NCBI GenBank assembly: GCA_958448395.1
Contig: CAUDDP010000003.1
Location: forward strand, 1-64,000
Origin: an uncultured Oscillospiraceae bacterium
GTDB lineage: Bacteria > Bacillota > Clostridia > Oscillospirales > Ruminococcaceae
DNA length: 64,000 nt
Direction of reading: 5' to 3'
Made by a program: the position numbers and the translations under genes. The notes under the pieces were generated by a model. The model saw nothing but the letters and a program-made list of their open reading frames with translations. It was not told where the DNA came from and searched no databases. Shown one piece after another: positions 1-10,474 of this stretch. Each line of letters starts with the position of its first letter. Position 1 is the first letter of the stretch.

Positions 1-19
1 CACGTTAATTTTCTCAGTA
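1..19. repeat. Left terminal inverted repeat of the ISAs1-family element
   Basis: CACGTTAATTTTCTCAGTA pairs with the reverse complement of 1089-1107 with three mismatches. It lies 7 bp beyond the transposase stop codon. The true end may extend one or more bases to the left of the window. Confidence 0.7.
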
Positions 20-25
20 AAAAAA

Positions 26-1012
26 TCATGAACAGAACCAGGAATTTACAATATGATCCAAATAGGAAGAATCGAGAAGGCAGCGGAATTGCTTATTGGG
101 GAAACTATCCTTAATGGAAGTGTCGGATTTGAGAATATTGTAGGCGATTTGACGAAGGATATTGAAATTTTCAGCAGAATCGCCCTTTCTAGCTCTGCTT
201 TCATCCTCCCGGAAGGATAGATCAAGAACCCAGTGCAGCGAATTTTCAATACTCCAATGTACTCTCTTAGCATTCATGATCTGTTTTGCGGTCATCTTTT
301 TACAGCTGTATATAAAATAGTGCCGCTGCTCTGATCTTATGCCGTTTTTCTCAATTGTAGCAACAATCATACCGGTCCCATTCAAGTCAGTCCATTTCTC
401 CCGTCCATCCAACCAGCTGATCTCCTCACAAATATAGCATTCCCGTTTTTCAAACCTTCCATGTTCATTATTCAAAGAATAGGAATAAATATCGCCGTTC
501 TTTGCATCAACGTTCTTGCAGTATTCATCCATGAACATCTTCACATCCCGATATAGATTCCCCTGATTTTCTTTCAGTACGAGAATGTAGTCTGCCTCCT
601 TTTCACGGATTTTTCGGGCAATATCCTTTTGCGTCCCCATCGCATCAATCGTCACGATACATTCGCTGATCTTAAGCATCTCCAGTAATTTCGGAATGGC
701 AACGCCTTTCAAATTGCTAATGACCGTTTTCATCCATTCTGCGAATATTTCATGCATCTTTGACGGTGTGATCAGCATCAATATTCTACGATATGTCAGT
801 GCGTCCGGAATGCCATTTTCTAGTTTCAGATACTTAGCAAACCATTCCTTTCGGCTCTTTGAAAAAATTTCTATTTTTACATAGCTTGTTGCTCCGCATA
901 TAATTGCAATCAACATGATAAACAACACCTCTTGCAGCGGATACATTACACTATTACTTCTTCGGGTATCTTCGATTCCTTTCAATATTTCCTCCTGTTT
1001 CAGTTTCTTCAT
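26..1012 (-). pseudogene. ISAs1-family DDE transposase with internal deletion of the first catalytic Asp region
   Basis: The 328-residue product is recognisable as an ISAs1-type (H-repeat-like) transposase. The N-terminal helix region, the segment CIVTIDAMGTQKDIARKI carrying the second catalytic Asp (about D123), and the C-terminal WSIENSLHWVLDLSFRED block carrying the catalytic Glu are all present. Family members are usually about 360-390 residues. Between the N-terminal domain and IPKLLEML they contain an AIDGKTLR-type motif with the first Asp, a HLVSAWA-type strand and an E-K-x-N-E-I-T-A-I-P stretch. Here the sequence runs straight from NLKG to VAIPKLLEML at residues 101-110, so roughly 50-60 residues including the first catalytic Asp are missing, in frame. 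The product should be catalytically dead. Family motifs are recalled, not aligned. Confidence 0.8.
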
Positions 1013-1088
1013 CTTTTGTACTCTTTTTTCTCTTTCTTCTATTTTATCATACTTCTTTCTTTTTGGAAAGGAGCGTTCATAATTTCTT

Positions 1089-1107
1089 TACTGGGGAAAT
1101 TACCGTG
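1089..1107. repeat. Right terminal inverted repeat of the ISAs1-family element
   Basis: The reverse complement reads CACGGTAATTTCCCCAGTA, 16 of 19 identical to positions 1-19. It sits about 77 bp upstream of the transposase start, which leaves room for the transposase promoter inside the element. Confidence 0.7.
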
Positions 1108-1191
1108 CAAAAAAACTGAAAAAGTTATGAGAAACTCATGGCTTCCTATGTAAAAGGAATACAAAAATATTTTACACTGATTTCCAAAATC

Positions 1192-1220
1192 TTGACTTTA
1201 TGCTATGGATGTGATACAAT
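1192..1220 (+). promoter_or_regulatory. Sigma-A-type promoter for the glycosyltransferase/symporter pair
   Basis: TTGACT (1192-1197), a 17-bp spacer and TACAAT (1215-1220) lie about 95 bp upstream of the glycosyltransferase start. The rest of 1109-1320 is AT-rich, and I see no gene or clear RNA structure in it. Confidence 0.7.
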
Positions 1221-1320
1221 AAAAAAAATTACTTCGCAGCAAATGCAAGTGGTATTGTGCTATTTATTTATATTTACTTGTAAAAAATTATTATAAATAG
1301 AATGAAAGGTACTACACTTT

Positions 1321-2334
1321 ATGGATGTATTATATATTGTTTTACCATGTTATAATGAAGAGGAAGTTCTTCCTGAAACAGCAAAGCAACTCCACATAAA
1401 GATGGAACAATTGATTCAAAATCAAAAAATTAGTTCAAAAAGTCGGATTGTCTTTGTAAATGACGGATCAAAAGATAAAACATGGTCAATCATTTGTGCG
1501 TTGCATAAACAAAATCCAATTTTTCAAGGAATATCGCTTTCTCGCAATCGTGGGCATCAAAATGCACTGTTAGCCGGATTGATGACAGTCAAGGCATACT
1601 GTGATATGACAATTTCCATGGATGCTGATTTGCAAGATGATATTTATGCTATTGATAAAATGATTGAAAAATATTATGATGGAAATGAAATTGTATATGG
1701 TGTACGAAATAATAGGGAAACAGATACTACTTTTAAACGTTGTACTGCTGAAAGTTATTATAAAACTATGCAATTTCTGGGGGCAGATATTATTCCTAAT
1801 CATGCTGATTTTCGTCTAATGAGCAGACGGGCTTTAGATGGGTTGGAGCAATTTCAAGAAGTAAACCTGTTTCTACGTGGAGTTGTTCCAATGATTGGTT
1901 ACCAAAGTGATGTAGTGTATTACGCCAGAAAAGAACGGTTTGCTGGAAAATCAAAGTATCCACTGAAAAAAATGTTTTCATTTGCATGGGAGGGGATTAC
2001 ATCACTTTCTGTTCGTCCTATTAAAATGATTACTATATTGGGCACGATTGTATTTTTAGTCAGTATTGCAATGCTAATATATTCTGTAATTCGTCATGCG
2101 ATGGGAGCAACTACTATTGGTTGGACTTCTCTTGTAGTATCTATTTGGGCGATTGGCGGTTTACAATTATTGGCAATCGGAATCATTGGAGAATACATTG
2201 GGAAAGTATATTTAGAAACAAAATCACGTCCAAAATATATTATTCAAGAATATTTATGTGATAATGAAAATAAAATTGCATACGATAAAATAACGAACAA
2301 AAAGCTTACAGATGAAACGAATTCAAAGACATAA
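1321..2334 (+). CDS. Family 2 glycosyltransferase, polyprenyl-phosphate hexose transferase type (GtrB/DPM-like)
   Basis: The 337-residue membrane glycosyltransferase has a GT-A fold N-terminus. VLPCYNEEEVLPET (residues 7-20) and VNDGSKDKT (46-54) are nucleotide-sugar-binding motifs. SMDADLQDD (99-107) holds the metal-binding DxD, and HADFRLMSRR (161-170) the acceptor/leaving-group region. An ERFAGKSKYPLKK stretch (205-217) precedes two membrane helices at about 236-257 and 268-292. This matches GtrB/YfdH/CsbB-type enzymes, which transfer glucose or a similar sugar from a nucleotide sugar to undecaprenyl phosphate for modification of wall polymers. The donor sugar and the acceptor polymer cannot be told from sequence. 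The start follows AAAGG by 12 bases. The symporter gene follows after 27 bp and is probably co-transcribed, although no functional link is obvious. Confidence 0.85.
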   Translation: MDVLYIVLPCYNEEEVLPETAKQLHIKMEQLIQNQKISSKSRIVFVNDGSKDKTWSIICALHKQNPIFQGISLSRNRGHQNALLAGLMTVKAYCDMTISMDADLQDDIYAIDKMIEKYYDGNEIVYGVRNNRETDTTFKRCTAESYYKTMQFLGADIIPNHADFRLMSRRALDGLEQFQEVNLFLRGVVPMIGYQSDVVYYARKERFAGKSKYPLKKMFSFAWEGITSLSVRPIKMITILGTIVFLVSIAMLIYSVIRHAMGATTIGWTSLVVSIWAIGGLQLLAIGIIGEYIGKVYLETKSRPKYIIQEYLCDNENKIAYDKITNKKLTDETNSKT

Positions 2335-2361
2335 ATGTGATATAAAAGGGGAATAATTATA

Positions 2362-3711
<1,350 letters not shown>

Positions 3712-3732
3712 TTAAATATATGTGAATATAAG

Positions 3733-3775
3733 AAAAAGGCTATTATACCACCTAATTGGGTATAATAGCCTTTTT
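3733..3775. terminator. Bidirectional intrinsic terminator between convergent operons
   Basis: Arms of 17 bp (3733-3749 and 3759-3775) pair perfectly around a 9-nt loop. The outermost bases are AAAAA on one side and TTTTT on the other, so the hairpin has a U-tract in both directions. It ends the symporter transcript (plus) and the long dapF operon (minus), whose last gene stops at 3787. Confidence 0.95.
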
Positions 3776-3786
3776 ATTTAATCTAT

Positions 3787-4053
3787 TCACTTATCATTCA
3801 GATATGTTTTTTCTAAAAAATGAATCATTTCTTGAAATCCATCTGCTTTTGTTGGGAATTTCTTTTTTATTTCGATTTCTGCTTTTTCTGAACAAAGCAT
3901 ACCATGCCAGATTTTTAAGGTCATTTCTTCCTTGCCATATAAGATTTTAAAATTGAATTGATTGTGATCTTTGCTGCCTGAAAAATCATTACCGCTTTGA
4001 AAATAATAAAATTGGGGAATATCGAATATTTTTGAAACCCTTGGTTTTTCCAT
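3787..4053 (-). CDS. Small protein of unknown function, last gene of the dapF operon
   Basis: The 88-residue soluble protein is rich in aromatic and lysine residues, has no signal peptide or membrane segment, and belongs to no family I recognise. Support for coding comes from its position. Its ATG lies immediately beyond the TAG stop of the HAD phosphatase, with GAGGAGG just upstream inside that gene's end. It keeps the operon's strand and ends 12 bp before the bidirectional terminator. The reading frame is closed on both sides and shows no overlap with another candidate of similar quality. A role connected with the neighbouring phosphatase is possible but unsupported. Confidence 0.65.
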   Translation of the reverse strand: MEKPRVSKIFDIPQFYYFQSGNDFSGSKDHNQFNFKILYGKEEMTLKIWHGMLCSEKAEIEIKKKFPTKADGFQEMIHFLEKTYLNDK

Positions 4054-4054
4054 G

Positions 4055-4711
4055 CTACTTTAATGCCTCCTCTAAAATTGGTATCACATGTTCTAAATCT
4101 GGTTGGATCGAAAACAAAAATGGTTGCAGCATCTCATCTGGTTGCGACAGATCCGGAACCATAACGACCTTACATCCAGCATAAAAGGCAGATAGTACAC
4201 CATTTGGTGCATCTTCTAATGCCATACAGTAAGAGGGTGTACAATTGATTGCCTTTGCAGCATCCAAATAAATATCAGGAAAAGGCTTTCCCACTGCCAT
4301 CTGATCTCCGCCGATGATTTCTGTAAAATAGGGGAGAATCCCACCTTTTTCTAAGTACTGAATAGCATTTTCCTTAGCAGTTGCAGTTGCTACAACTGTA
4401 GGAAGATTTTGTGCCTGACAAAACTGCAAAAAGGGAAGTACGCCTTGCTTTACTGGAATGCCATTTTTATCAAGTTCTTCGGCAAACAATCTTTTTCTTG
4501 TTTGCCGAATCGCAGCATAATCGAAAGACTTGCCGAATACTCGTTTTAAATACCGCTCTGCAAAACGATATTGCAAGCTTCTGATGTTTAATGCATGTTG
4601 TTTTTCCATGCTGAATCCATAAAGAGCAGCACTTTTTATCCAACATTGCACCAAAATACGTTCTGTATCTAAAAGCGTGCCATCCATATCAAAAATAATG
4701 CCTTGAATCAT
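4055..4711 (-). CDS. HAD-superfamily hydrolase, beta-phosphoglucomutase/phosphatase-like
   Basis: The 218-residue protein carries the HAD motifs in order. FDMDGTLLDTE (about residues 7-17) holds the nucleophile Asp and the acid/base Asp. VVATATAK (about 105-112) is motif II, and GKPFPDIYLDAAK followed by ALEDAPNGV (about 141-170) are motifs III and IV. The helical cap after motif I places it in subfamily IA with YigB/GS1/beta-phosphoglucomutase relatives that dephosphorylate small sugar phosphates or nucleotides. The substrate is unknown. Its ATG overlaps the recombinase stop (ATGA), so translation is probably coupled. A HAD gene directly after dapF and a Xer recombinase resembles the Escherichia coli dapF-xerC-yigB order. 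Confidence 0.88.
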   Translation of the reverse strand: MIQGIIFDMDGTLLDTERILVQCWIKSAALYGFSMEKQHALNIRSLQYRFAERYLKRVFGKSFDYAAIRQTRKRLFAEELDKNGIPVKQGVLPFLQFCQAQNLPTVVATATAKENAIQYLEKGGILPYFTEIIGGDQMAVGKPFPDIYLDAAKAINCTPSYCMALEDAPNGVLSAFYAGCKVVMVPDLSQPDEMLQPFLFSIQPDLEHVIPILEEALK

Positions 4712-5841
4712 TGCGACTTCACCTCTTCTGTTTTTGCATGGTCTGTATCATTTCTATCTATTATATCAATCACTTCAGGCAATACAATAGAGACTATTTC
4801 AGGCTCTTCTGCTTTCTCCGATTCCAATTGTTCTTCTGCATTGTTTGCATCTATTGTATGATTGGTTAGATTTGCAAGAGGGGAGTGATCTGCAGCGTCC
4901 TGTAAAATAGAACTGGATAGATGCGTATAGATTTCTGTAGTGGAAGTACTTTTATGCCCCAATATTTCTTTTAATGTTAATGCATCAACATTTCCATATT
5001 GATACATCAATGTTGCAGCTGTATGGCGAAGTTTATGAGTGGAGTATCCTTGGCCAGACAAACCAGCACGTTGCAAAGCGTCTTCTACAATTTGCTGCAC
5101 ACGCCGTTTGCTAATTCGGGTACAACGTTTACTTAAAAAGAGAGCGGGTTCCTCTGTACTGTGTTTCATTTTTTTTCGAACTTCTAAATAGTTTTCCAAA
5201 GCATCTATACAAGCATGATTAAGATATACCATTCGTTCTTTACGACCTTTTCCAAATACACGCATTTTTGTTTCCTTTAAATTAATGTTAGAAACATTTA
5301 ATGCAACCAGTTCACTTAAACGTAAACCACAATTTAGAAATAGGGTAATAATACAATAGTCTCGTTCTGGATAGGAAGTATTCATATTTGCTAAAAGTGT
5401 TTTGCTTTGTTCTAATGTAAGGTATTTTGGCAATGCCATTTTTAAAGAGGGAAGTTCTAGATATTCTGTTGGATTTTGATGAATCACTTGCTTGTTCACA
5501 TAAAGATAATGAAATAAGCTTTTAATGGCTGAAACCTTACGACCACGAGCACGATCATGATTTTCACGAGATTCTGTGACATAATATAGAAATTCATACA
5601 AATCTTGAAGTTTTATAGTGTCTAACATGGAAACGGGAAAATCCACAATTGGAATTTTCTGCATATCTGTTTCATCTAGTGCAAGGTATTGTTTATCCTT
5701 CATCATAAGAATGTACTGAAGAAATAAGCGGATGTCAAGATAATATTCTTCAACCGTGCGAGGGGAAAGCGATTTTGACATAGAAAGATAAAGAATATAA
5801 TCATTTAAAAAATCTGGACATGCAGTGCGATCAATTGCCAT
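4708..5841 (-). CDS. Tyrosine recombinase, XerC/XerD-like, with acidic C-terminal tail
   Basis: The protein is 377 residues from the chosen start. An N-terminal SAM-like core-binding domain (about 5-130) is followed by a catalytic domain. All catalytic residues are visible: R174 in CGLRLSELV, K198 in FGKGRKERM, H269 and R272 in HKLRHTAA, H296 in LGHKS and Y305 in IYTHL. Such enzymes cut and rejoin DNA, typically to resolve chromosome dimers. Xer proteins are usually about 300 residues. This one adds about 50 residues after the nucleophile helix, largely Glu/Asp with few aromatics. The start at 5841 is preferred over an upstream ATG at 5871 because GGAGAG lies 9 bases before it. It overlaps the HAD gene by 4 bp. 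Whether this is the cell's dif recombinase or an accessory integrase is not decidable here. Confidence 0.88.
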   Translation of the reverse strand: MAIDRTACPDFLNDYILYLSMSKSLSPRTVEEYYLDIRLFLQYILMMKDKQYLALDETDMQKIPIVDFPVSMLDTIKLQDLYEFLYYVTESRENHDRARGRKVSAIKSLFHYLYVNKQVIHQNPTEYLELPSLKMALPKYLTLEQSKTLLANMNTSYPERDYCIITLFLNCGLRLSELVALNVSNINLKETKMRVFGKGRKERMVYLNHACIDALENYLEVRKKMKHSTEEPALFLSKRCTRISKRRVQQIVEDALQRAGLSGQGYSTHKLRHTAATLMYQYGNVDALTLKEILGHKSTSTTEIYTHLSSSILQDAADHSPLANLTNHTIDANNAEEQLESEKAEEPEIVSIVLPEVIDIIDRNDTDHAKTEEVKSQ

Positions 5842-5873
5842 AAAGTAGCACTCTCCTTTCAATCCGGCCATCT

Positions 5874-5903
5874 AATTGCACCAAATTTGTATTTGGTGCA
5901 ATT
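5874..5903. repeat. Perfect 13-bp inverted repeat upstream of the Xer-like recombinase
   Basis: AATTGCACCAAAT (5874-5886), a TTGT spacer, and its exact reverse complement (5891-5903) lie 32 bp upstream of the recombinase start and 40 bp beyond the stop of the preceding gene. There is no U-tract on either side, so it is not an ordinary terminator. It could be a binding or operator site, or an mRNA hairpin between two operon genes. Confidence 0.75.
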
Positions 5904-5943
5904 GAGACAAACCACTTCTCCGGTAATTTTTAATCTCTACTTT

Positions 5944-7545
5944 TTATTTTTCCATCACTTTTTCAATTATTTTTTCAGCACATCGCATTCCATCTACGGC
6001 AGCGGATGTAATTCCACCAGCATATCCCGCACCTTCGCCACATGGATAAATTCCGCTTGCTGTAATTGATTCACATTGTACATTACGAAGGATTCTAACT
6101 GGAGAGGAACTTCGAGTTTCTACGCCTGTCAAAACGGCCTCTGGATCATCAAAACCGTCAATTTTTTTCCCCATTTCTAAAACACCATCTTTCAATGTTT
6201 GTACCATAAAATCCGGTAAATATTCCATCGGGTGTGCGAATTTCACATCTGGCTGATAAGTTGGCTGTACTTTTCCAAATGCACTAGATACCTTATTTTC
6301 CAAAAAATCTCCAACACAGCAAATCGGGGCTGCATATGTACCGCCACCACATAAAAATGCTTTCCTTTCCAGCTTTTGTTGCAGCCACATACCAGCAAGC
6401 GGATGCGGATTTGCAATTATTTTCGGAGAGATTCCAACCAACAAGGCACTATTTGCATTTTTTTCGTCTCTAGCATGATTACTCATTCCATTGACAACAA
6501 CATGTCCTTCTTCAGAAGCAGCGGCCACTACCCTACCACCAGGACACATACAAAATGTGTACAAATCATAACCAGATGGCAAGTGTACCGCTAATTTATA
6601 ATCTGCTGACCCAATCTGATCTGCAAATTTACCATACATACTACGATTGATATCACTTTGTAAATGTTCAATTCGAACGCCCATTGCAAAATTCTTTTGT
6701 TGCAAAGCAACACCCTTGTCATAAAAAAGCTGAAATACATCCCTCGCACTATGACCAACAGCCATAATACACTGATTCGTTGGTTGTTGATATATTTTCC
6801 CATCCTTCTCATATGAAATCGATACCAAATTATTGTTTTTATCTGTTTCATATGTTGTAAATCGAGCGGAAAACAACACTTCCCCATCAGCTTCTTGAAT
6901 CATGTGACGAATATTTTTTACAACACATTCTAAATAATCTGTACCAATATGTGGTTTTGCAAGATATAAAATTTCAGATGGTGCACCGCATTCCACAAAT
7001 GTTTCTAATACAAAACGGATTCGATTGTCCTTAATGCCAGTGGTCAGTTTTCCATCTGAAAAAGTACCTGCCCCACCTTCTCCAAATTGAATATTGGAAT
7101 CCGTGTGCAAGTTTCGATTTTCCCAGAAATCCGCTACATCTTTTTTTCGTTCTTCAATACATTTCCCACGTTCCAATACAAGCGGCTGTAATCCTGCTTT
7201 TGCAAGCAATAATGCTGCAAACATACCAGCTGGTCCAAATCCAACAACAACCGGACGATATGTGGGTTGTTTGGAAATTGTCGGAATATGATAGACATAA
7301 GGCGAATAGGCAAAAATACCATCTTTTGCATGAAATCGTTGTAAAATGCTCTTTTCTTTCGGATGAGAAACCAATACAGAAAGATTATATTGAATATGCT
7401 CTTTTTTTCTGGCATCAATTGATTTTCGATAGTAACGCCATGTGATTCCGTCTATGCTTTTAAGGTGCAGCTTTTTTGCAATGGCTTCTGTTACCATTTC
7501 TTCTTTGTAGCCCACGGGCAGTTTTATATCATTTATTTTTATCAT
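5944..7545 (-). CDS. FAD-dependent oxidoreductase of the uncharacterised COG2509 type
   Basis: The protein is about 533 residues. A short N-terminal domain (about 1-90) precedes a Rossmann FAD-binding site, VVVGFGPAGMFAALLLAKAG, at about residues 94-113, followed by LERG. Later FAD/substrate-domain motifs include FGEGGAGTFSDGKLTT and, near the C-terminus, YPCGEGAGYAGGITSAAVDGM, which closes the FAD site. This order is typical of the COG2509 'FAD-dependent dehydrogenase' group, whose substrate is unknown. The next gene in the operon is also a flavoprotein. The frame is open to 7572, but the ATG at 7545 fits the usual N-terminus ([13 protein letters not shown]) and has GGAAT upstream. It overlaps the preceding gene by 17 bp. 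Confidence 0.85.
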   Translation of the reverse strand: MIKINDIKLPVGYKEEMVTEAIAKKLHLKSIDGITWRYYRKSIDARKKEHIQYNLSVLVSHPKEKSILQRFHAKDGIFAYSPYVYHIPTISKQPTYRPVVVGFGPAGMFAALLLAKAGLQPLVLERGKCIEERKKDVADFWENRNLHTDSNIQFGEGGAGTFSDGKLTTGIKDNRIRFVLETFVECGAPSEILYLAKPHIGTDYLECVVKNIRHMIQEADGEVLFSARFTTYETDKNNNLVSISYEKDGKIYQQPTNQCIMAVGHSARDVFQLFYDKGVALQQKNFAMGVRIEHLQSDINRSMYGKFADQIGSADYKLAVHLPSGYDLYTFCMCPGGRVVAAASEEGHVVVNGMSNHARDEKNANSALLVGISPKIIANPHPLAGMWLQQKLERKAFLCGGGTYAAPICCVGDFLENKVSSAFGKVQPTYQPDVKFAHPMEYLPDFMVQTLKDGVLEMGKKIDGFDDPEAVLTGVETRSSSPVRILRNVQCESITASGIYPCGEGAGYAGGITSAAVDGMRCAEKIIEKVMEK

Positions 7546-8797
7546 TGTTTTGATTCCATTCTTTTGCCGCATGGGTTCCTGCCCACCAGCCAGATGCCCA
7601 TGCCCAATTTAAATTATAGCCACCACAGTCACCATGCAAGTCTAAGGTCTCTCCTGTGAAATAAAGCCCTTTATATTTTACAGATTCTAATGTAGAGTGC
7701 ACTTCTTCTGCTGCAATTCCACCACATGTGACTTGTGCTGTTTTCCAATCCCCTTTTCCAATAATCGGGAATCTCCATTCTTTTAAACAAGAAGCGATTC
7801 TTGTTAATTCTGATGCACTCAAAGAAGAAATCCGTCGTTGTTTTTTTGAAAGAATACCACATTGTTTTAAAATCTGCAAACAAACCCTTTTTTGCAGAAT
7901 TCCTGTTAAAATTTCTTCTATTGGAAATTCACAACGAAGTGCATACAATTCCCACAAAAGCGACTGCACACGTTCTAGACCCCAATCTGGCAACAAGTCA
8001 AGTGATACTTCGTAAGCATCATGATTATCTTCAGGATTACAATTAGCAGAAAGATTAAAAATACAGATACCAGATAACGCTTGTTCTGTAAACTGTACCT
8101 CTCCCCTTTCTGTTTTCAGTCGCTTTCCATTGCGGTAAAGTGTTACTTGTGAAAGAAGCCGAATTCCCTTCAATGCACGTACCCGTTCTGAATAGGTTTT
8201 TAAGAAACAAAGTGCTGGTGTACATGTATTGCATTGAATATGAAGTGCTTTTAGCATAGAGAATGCTGTCCCATCCGTTCCAAGAACGGGAGCAGCATAT
8301 CCGCCACAAGAAAAAATCACCTTTTCTGCAATATAAGAATCAACATTCGATTTCAGATAAAACATATTCTCGATAGGTGTAATAGATGTAACTTGACAAT
8401 TGCAAATAACATCTATCTGCAATGTCTCTAATTGTAATCGCAAAACATCCAGAACTGCACTGGCATGATTGCTATAGGGATATAAACGATGTTCTTCCTG
8501 TCGACAAATTAAACCCATCTGCCGAAAATATACTTCTGTTTTGGGTGCCTGCTCAAAAATGGAGAACGCCTTTTCCAGCATGGATCCACCATAGTTTTCT
8601 TTTTGAATTACGGTGTTGCCAAGATTGCATCTTCCATTTCCAGTAGAGAGAATTTTTCTTCCCACACGTTCATTTCGTTCTAAAACCACAACATGACAAT
8701 GAGAACCGCCCTCTATTTTTGCAGCAATGGCGGCAAGTAACCCCGATGCACCGCCGCCAACTACTGCAATATGATAACAATGCTCCTCTTTCATCAA
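7529..8797 (-). CDS. NAD(P)/FAD-dependent oxidoreductase, HI0933/BaiN family
   Basis: The 422-residue flavoprotein begins with a dinucleotide-binding fold, [18 protein letters not shown] (about residues 9-26), and the family signature [16 protein letters not shown] (about 46-61). An insertion domain and a C-terminal FAD-closing segment, [22 protein letters not shown], follow. HI0933/YhiN/BaiN proteins are widespread flavoproteins of largely unresolved function; one member was reported to act in gut bile acid dehydroxylation and others as aminoacetone oxidase, so no substrate is assigned. The start codon overlaps the stop of the DUF711 gene (ATGA), which indicates translational coupling within the dapF operon. 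Confidence 0.9.
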   Translation of the reverse strand: MMKEEHCYHIAVVGGGASGLLAAIAAKIEGGSHCHVVVLERNERVGRKILSTGNGRCNLGNTVIQKENYGGSMLEKAFSIFEQAPKTEVYFRQMGLICRQEEHRLYPYSNHASAVLDVLRLQLETLQIDVICNCQVTSITPIENMFYLKSNVDSYIAEKVIFSCGGYAAPVLGTDGTAFSMLKALHIQCNTCTPALCFLKTYSERVRALKGIRLLSQVTLYRNGKRLKTERGEVQFTEQALSGICIFNLSANCNPEDNHDAYEVSLDLLPDWGLERVQSLLWELYALRCEFPIEEILTGILQKRVCLQILKQCGILSKKQRRISSLSASELTRIASCLKEWRFPIIGKGDWKTAQVTCGGIAAEEVHSTLESVKYKGLYFTGETLDLHGDCGGYNLNWAWASGWWAGTHAAKEWNQNNDKNK

Positions 8798-10164
8798 TTC
8801 TTCACACTATGCATTGGAGCCGGCATTCTACCGCCACGATTGATAAACCGTGCAGCAGACTTTCTGCTTACTGGCATTACTGGTGCACTGCCGAACAAGC
8901 CGCCAAATTCCAGCATGTCGCCTTCTTTCATACCGATTGCTGGAATTACACGAACAGCAGTTGTTTTATTATTTACCATGCCAATTGCCATTTCATCTGC
9001 AATCATTGCAGAAATCGTTGTGGGATCAATATCTCCTGGAATTGCGATCATATCCAGACCAACAGAGCAAACAGCAGTCATAGCTTCCAATTTGCTTAAT
9101 GTCAATGTACCGTCTACCGCCGCATCAATCATACCAGCATCTTCTGAAACTGGGATAAATGCACCAGATAAACCACCAACATTAGAAGATGCCATAACGC
9201 CGCCTTTTTTAACAGCATCATTTAACATTGCCAATGCAGCTGTTGTTCCATGGGTACCGCAGATTTCTAATCCCATTGCCTCCAGGATATGTGCCACACT
9301 ATCGCCAACTGCTGGCGTCGGAGCAAGTGACAGGTCTACAATACCAAACTCAACTCCCAGCATTTGAGAGGCACGTTTTCCAACCAACTGTCCCATTCTG
9401 GTAATTTTAAATGCAGTTTTCTTAATAATATCCGCTAGTTCATTGATAGAAGCATCCGGATATTTGGAAATTGTGGAACGAACCACACCCGGACCAGAAA
9501 CACCGACATTGATTACGCAATCCGGTTCTCCAACCCCATGAAATGCACCAGCCATAAACGGATTATCCTCCGGTGCATTGCAAAATACAACCAATTTAGA
9601 TGGCCCCACGCACTGCCGGTCAGCGGTCAATTTTGCAGACTCTAAAATGATTTCCCCCATCATTTTAATGGCATCCATATTGATACCACTCTTAGTAGAG
9701 CCGACATTTACAGAAGAACAAAGACGAGTTGTGACATCCAATGCCTCTGGAATAGAACGAATCAATGCAATATCACCAGCACTAAATCCCTTATGGACGA
9801 GTGCGGAGTAACCGCCAATAAAGTTAACCCCGCAAGTTTCTGCTGCACGTTGTAGTGCCTTTGCAAATAAGACAGGATTACCATTTGGGCAAGCTGCTGC
9901 CAACATTGCAATTGGCGTAACAGCAATCCGTTTATTGATAATTGGTATGCCATATTCCTTTTCAATCGTTTCTCCGGTGGAAACCAATTTTTCTGCTTTT
10001 CTGGTGATTTTATCATAGACTTTATCGCATGCCTTGTGAATATCAGGGTCAATACAGTCTAAAAGAGAGATCCCCATTGTGGTGGTACGAATATCAAGAC
10101 ACTCATCCTGAATCATACGGATAGTTTCCAGAATATCACCAGCATTAAACATTGTATTGTTCAT
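8794..10164 (-). CDS. PFL family protein (UPF0210, DUF711)
   Basis: The 456-residue protein belongs to the conserved UPF0210/DUF711 family. The characteristic start, [32 protein letters not shown], runs from about residue 5, and glycine-rich blocks such as [15 protein letters not shown] and [10 protein letters not shown] follow. The family resembles pyruvate formate-lyase in fold but lacks a demonstrated reaction. It sits 21 bp after a small ACT-domain gene. The ACT-UPF0210 pair is a recurrent combination in Gram-positive bacteria, suggesting that the ACT protein senses a ligand for this enzyme. Here the pair is inserted between lysine/DAP biosynthesis genes and two flavoproteins. The function is inferred only to the level of family. 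Confidence 0.92.
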   Translation of the reverse strand: MNNTMFNAGDILETIRMIQDECLDIRTTTMGISLLDCIDPDIHKACDKVYDKITRKAEKLVSTGETIEKEYGIPIINKRIAVTPIAMLAAACPNGNPVLFAKALQRAAETCGVNFIGGYSALVHKGFSAGDIALIRSIPEALDVTTRLCSSVNVGSTKSGINMDAIKMMGEIILESAKLTADRQCVGPSKLVVFCNAPEDNPFMAGAFHGVGEPDCVINVGVSGPGVVRSTISKYPDASINELADIIKKTAFKITRMGQLVGKRASQMLGVEFGIVDLSLAPTPAVGDSVAHILEAMGLEICGTHGTTAALAMLNDAVKKGGVMASSNVGGLSGAFIPVSEDAGMIDAAVDGTLTLSKLEAMTAVCSVGLDMIAIPGDIDPTTISAMIADEMAIGMVNNKTTAVRVIPAIGMKEGDMLEFGGLFGSAPVMPVSRKSAARFINRGGRMPAPMHSVKN

Positions 10165-10185
10165 GATTTTCCTTGATTCCTTTCC

Positions 10186-10455
10186 TTAAATTCGGTGCAT
10201 AGCGTTGAAAATATCTTCATGCATGCAATGAACAGAAAGTCCAAGTTCTACGCCCAATGCAGACAGTTGATCACTCAATTTTGCAAAATCAGCTGTCATT
10301 TTAGAAATATCTACCATCATAATCATGGCAAACATGTCTTGCAACACACTCTGTGTCACTTCCAATACATTTGCCTGATATTCAGCACAAACACCACTCA
10401 CCTTATGCAGAATGCCAACGTTATCTTTTCCAATTACTGTAATTACCGCTCTCAT
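10186..10455 (-). CDS. ACT domain protein (UPF0237)
   Basis: The 89-residue single ACT domain begins MRAVITVIGKDNVGILHKVSGVCAEYQANVLEVTQ, which is the classic beta-alpha-beta start of regulatory amino-acid-binding ACT modules (GcvR-like). It is soluble, full length for UPF0237, and lies 19 bp after dapL and 21 bp before the DUF711 gene. A regulatory or ligand-sensing partner role for the DUF711 protein is the usual inference. The ligand is unknown. Confidence 0.92.
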   Translation of the reverse strand: MRAVITVIGKDNVGILHKVSGVCAEYQANVLEVTQSVLQDMFAMIMMVDISKMTADFAKLSDQLSALGVELGLSVHCMHEDIFNAMHRI

Positions 10456-10474
10456 GATTCACAAGTCCTCCAAA

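Larger units (their letters stand above)
1..1108 (-). mobile_element. ISAs1-family insertion sequence, decayed, left edge at window boundary
   Basis: A transposase gene (26-1012, minus) is bracketed by imperfect inverted repeats. The left arm, CACGTTAATTTTCTCAGTA at 1-19, matches the reverse complement of 1089-1107 at 16 of 19 positions. The element is therefore about 1.1 kb and almost entirely inside the window; its outermost left bases, and any target-site duplication there, lie off the edge. Its transposase has an internal deletion (see that entry), so the copy should be unable to move by itself. It could still be mobilised in trans if an intact relative exists. Family assignment rests on the transposase; the inverted repeat was found by eye. 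Confidence 0.8.
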
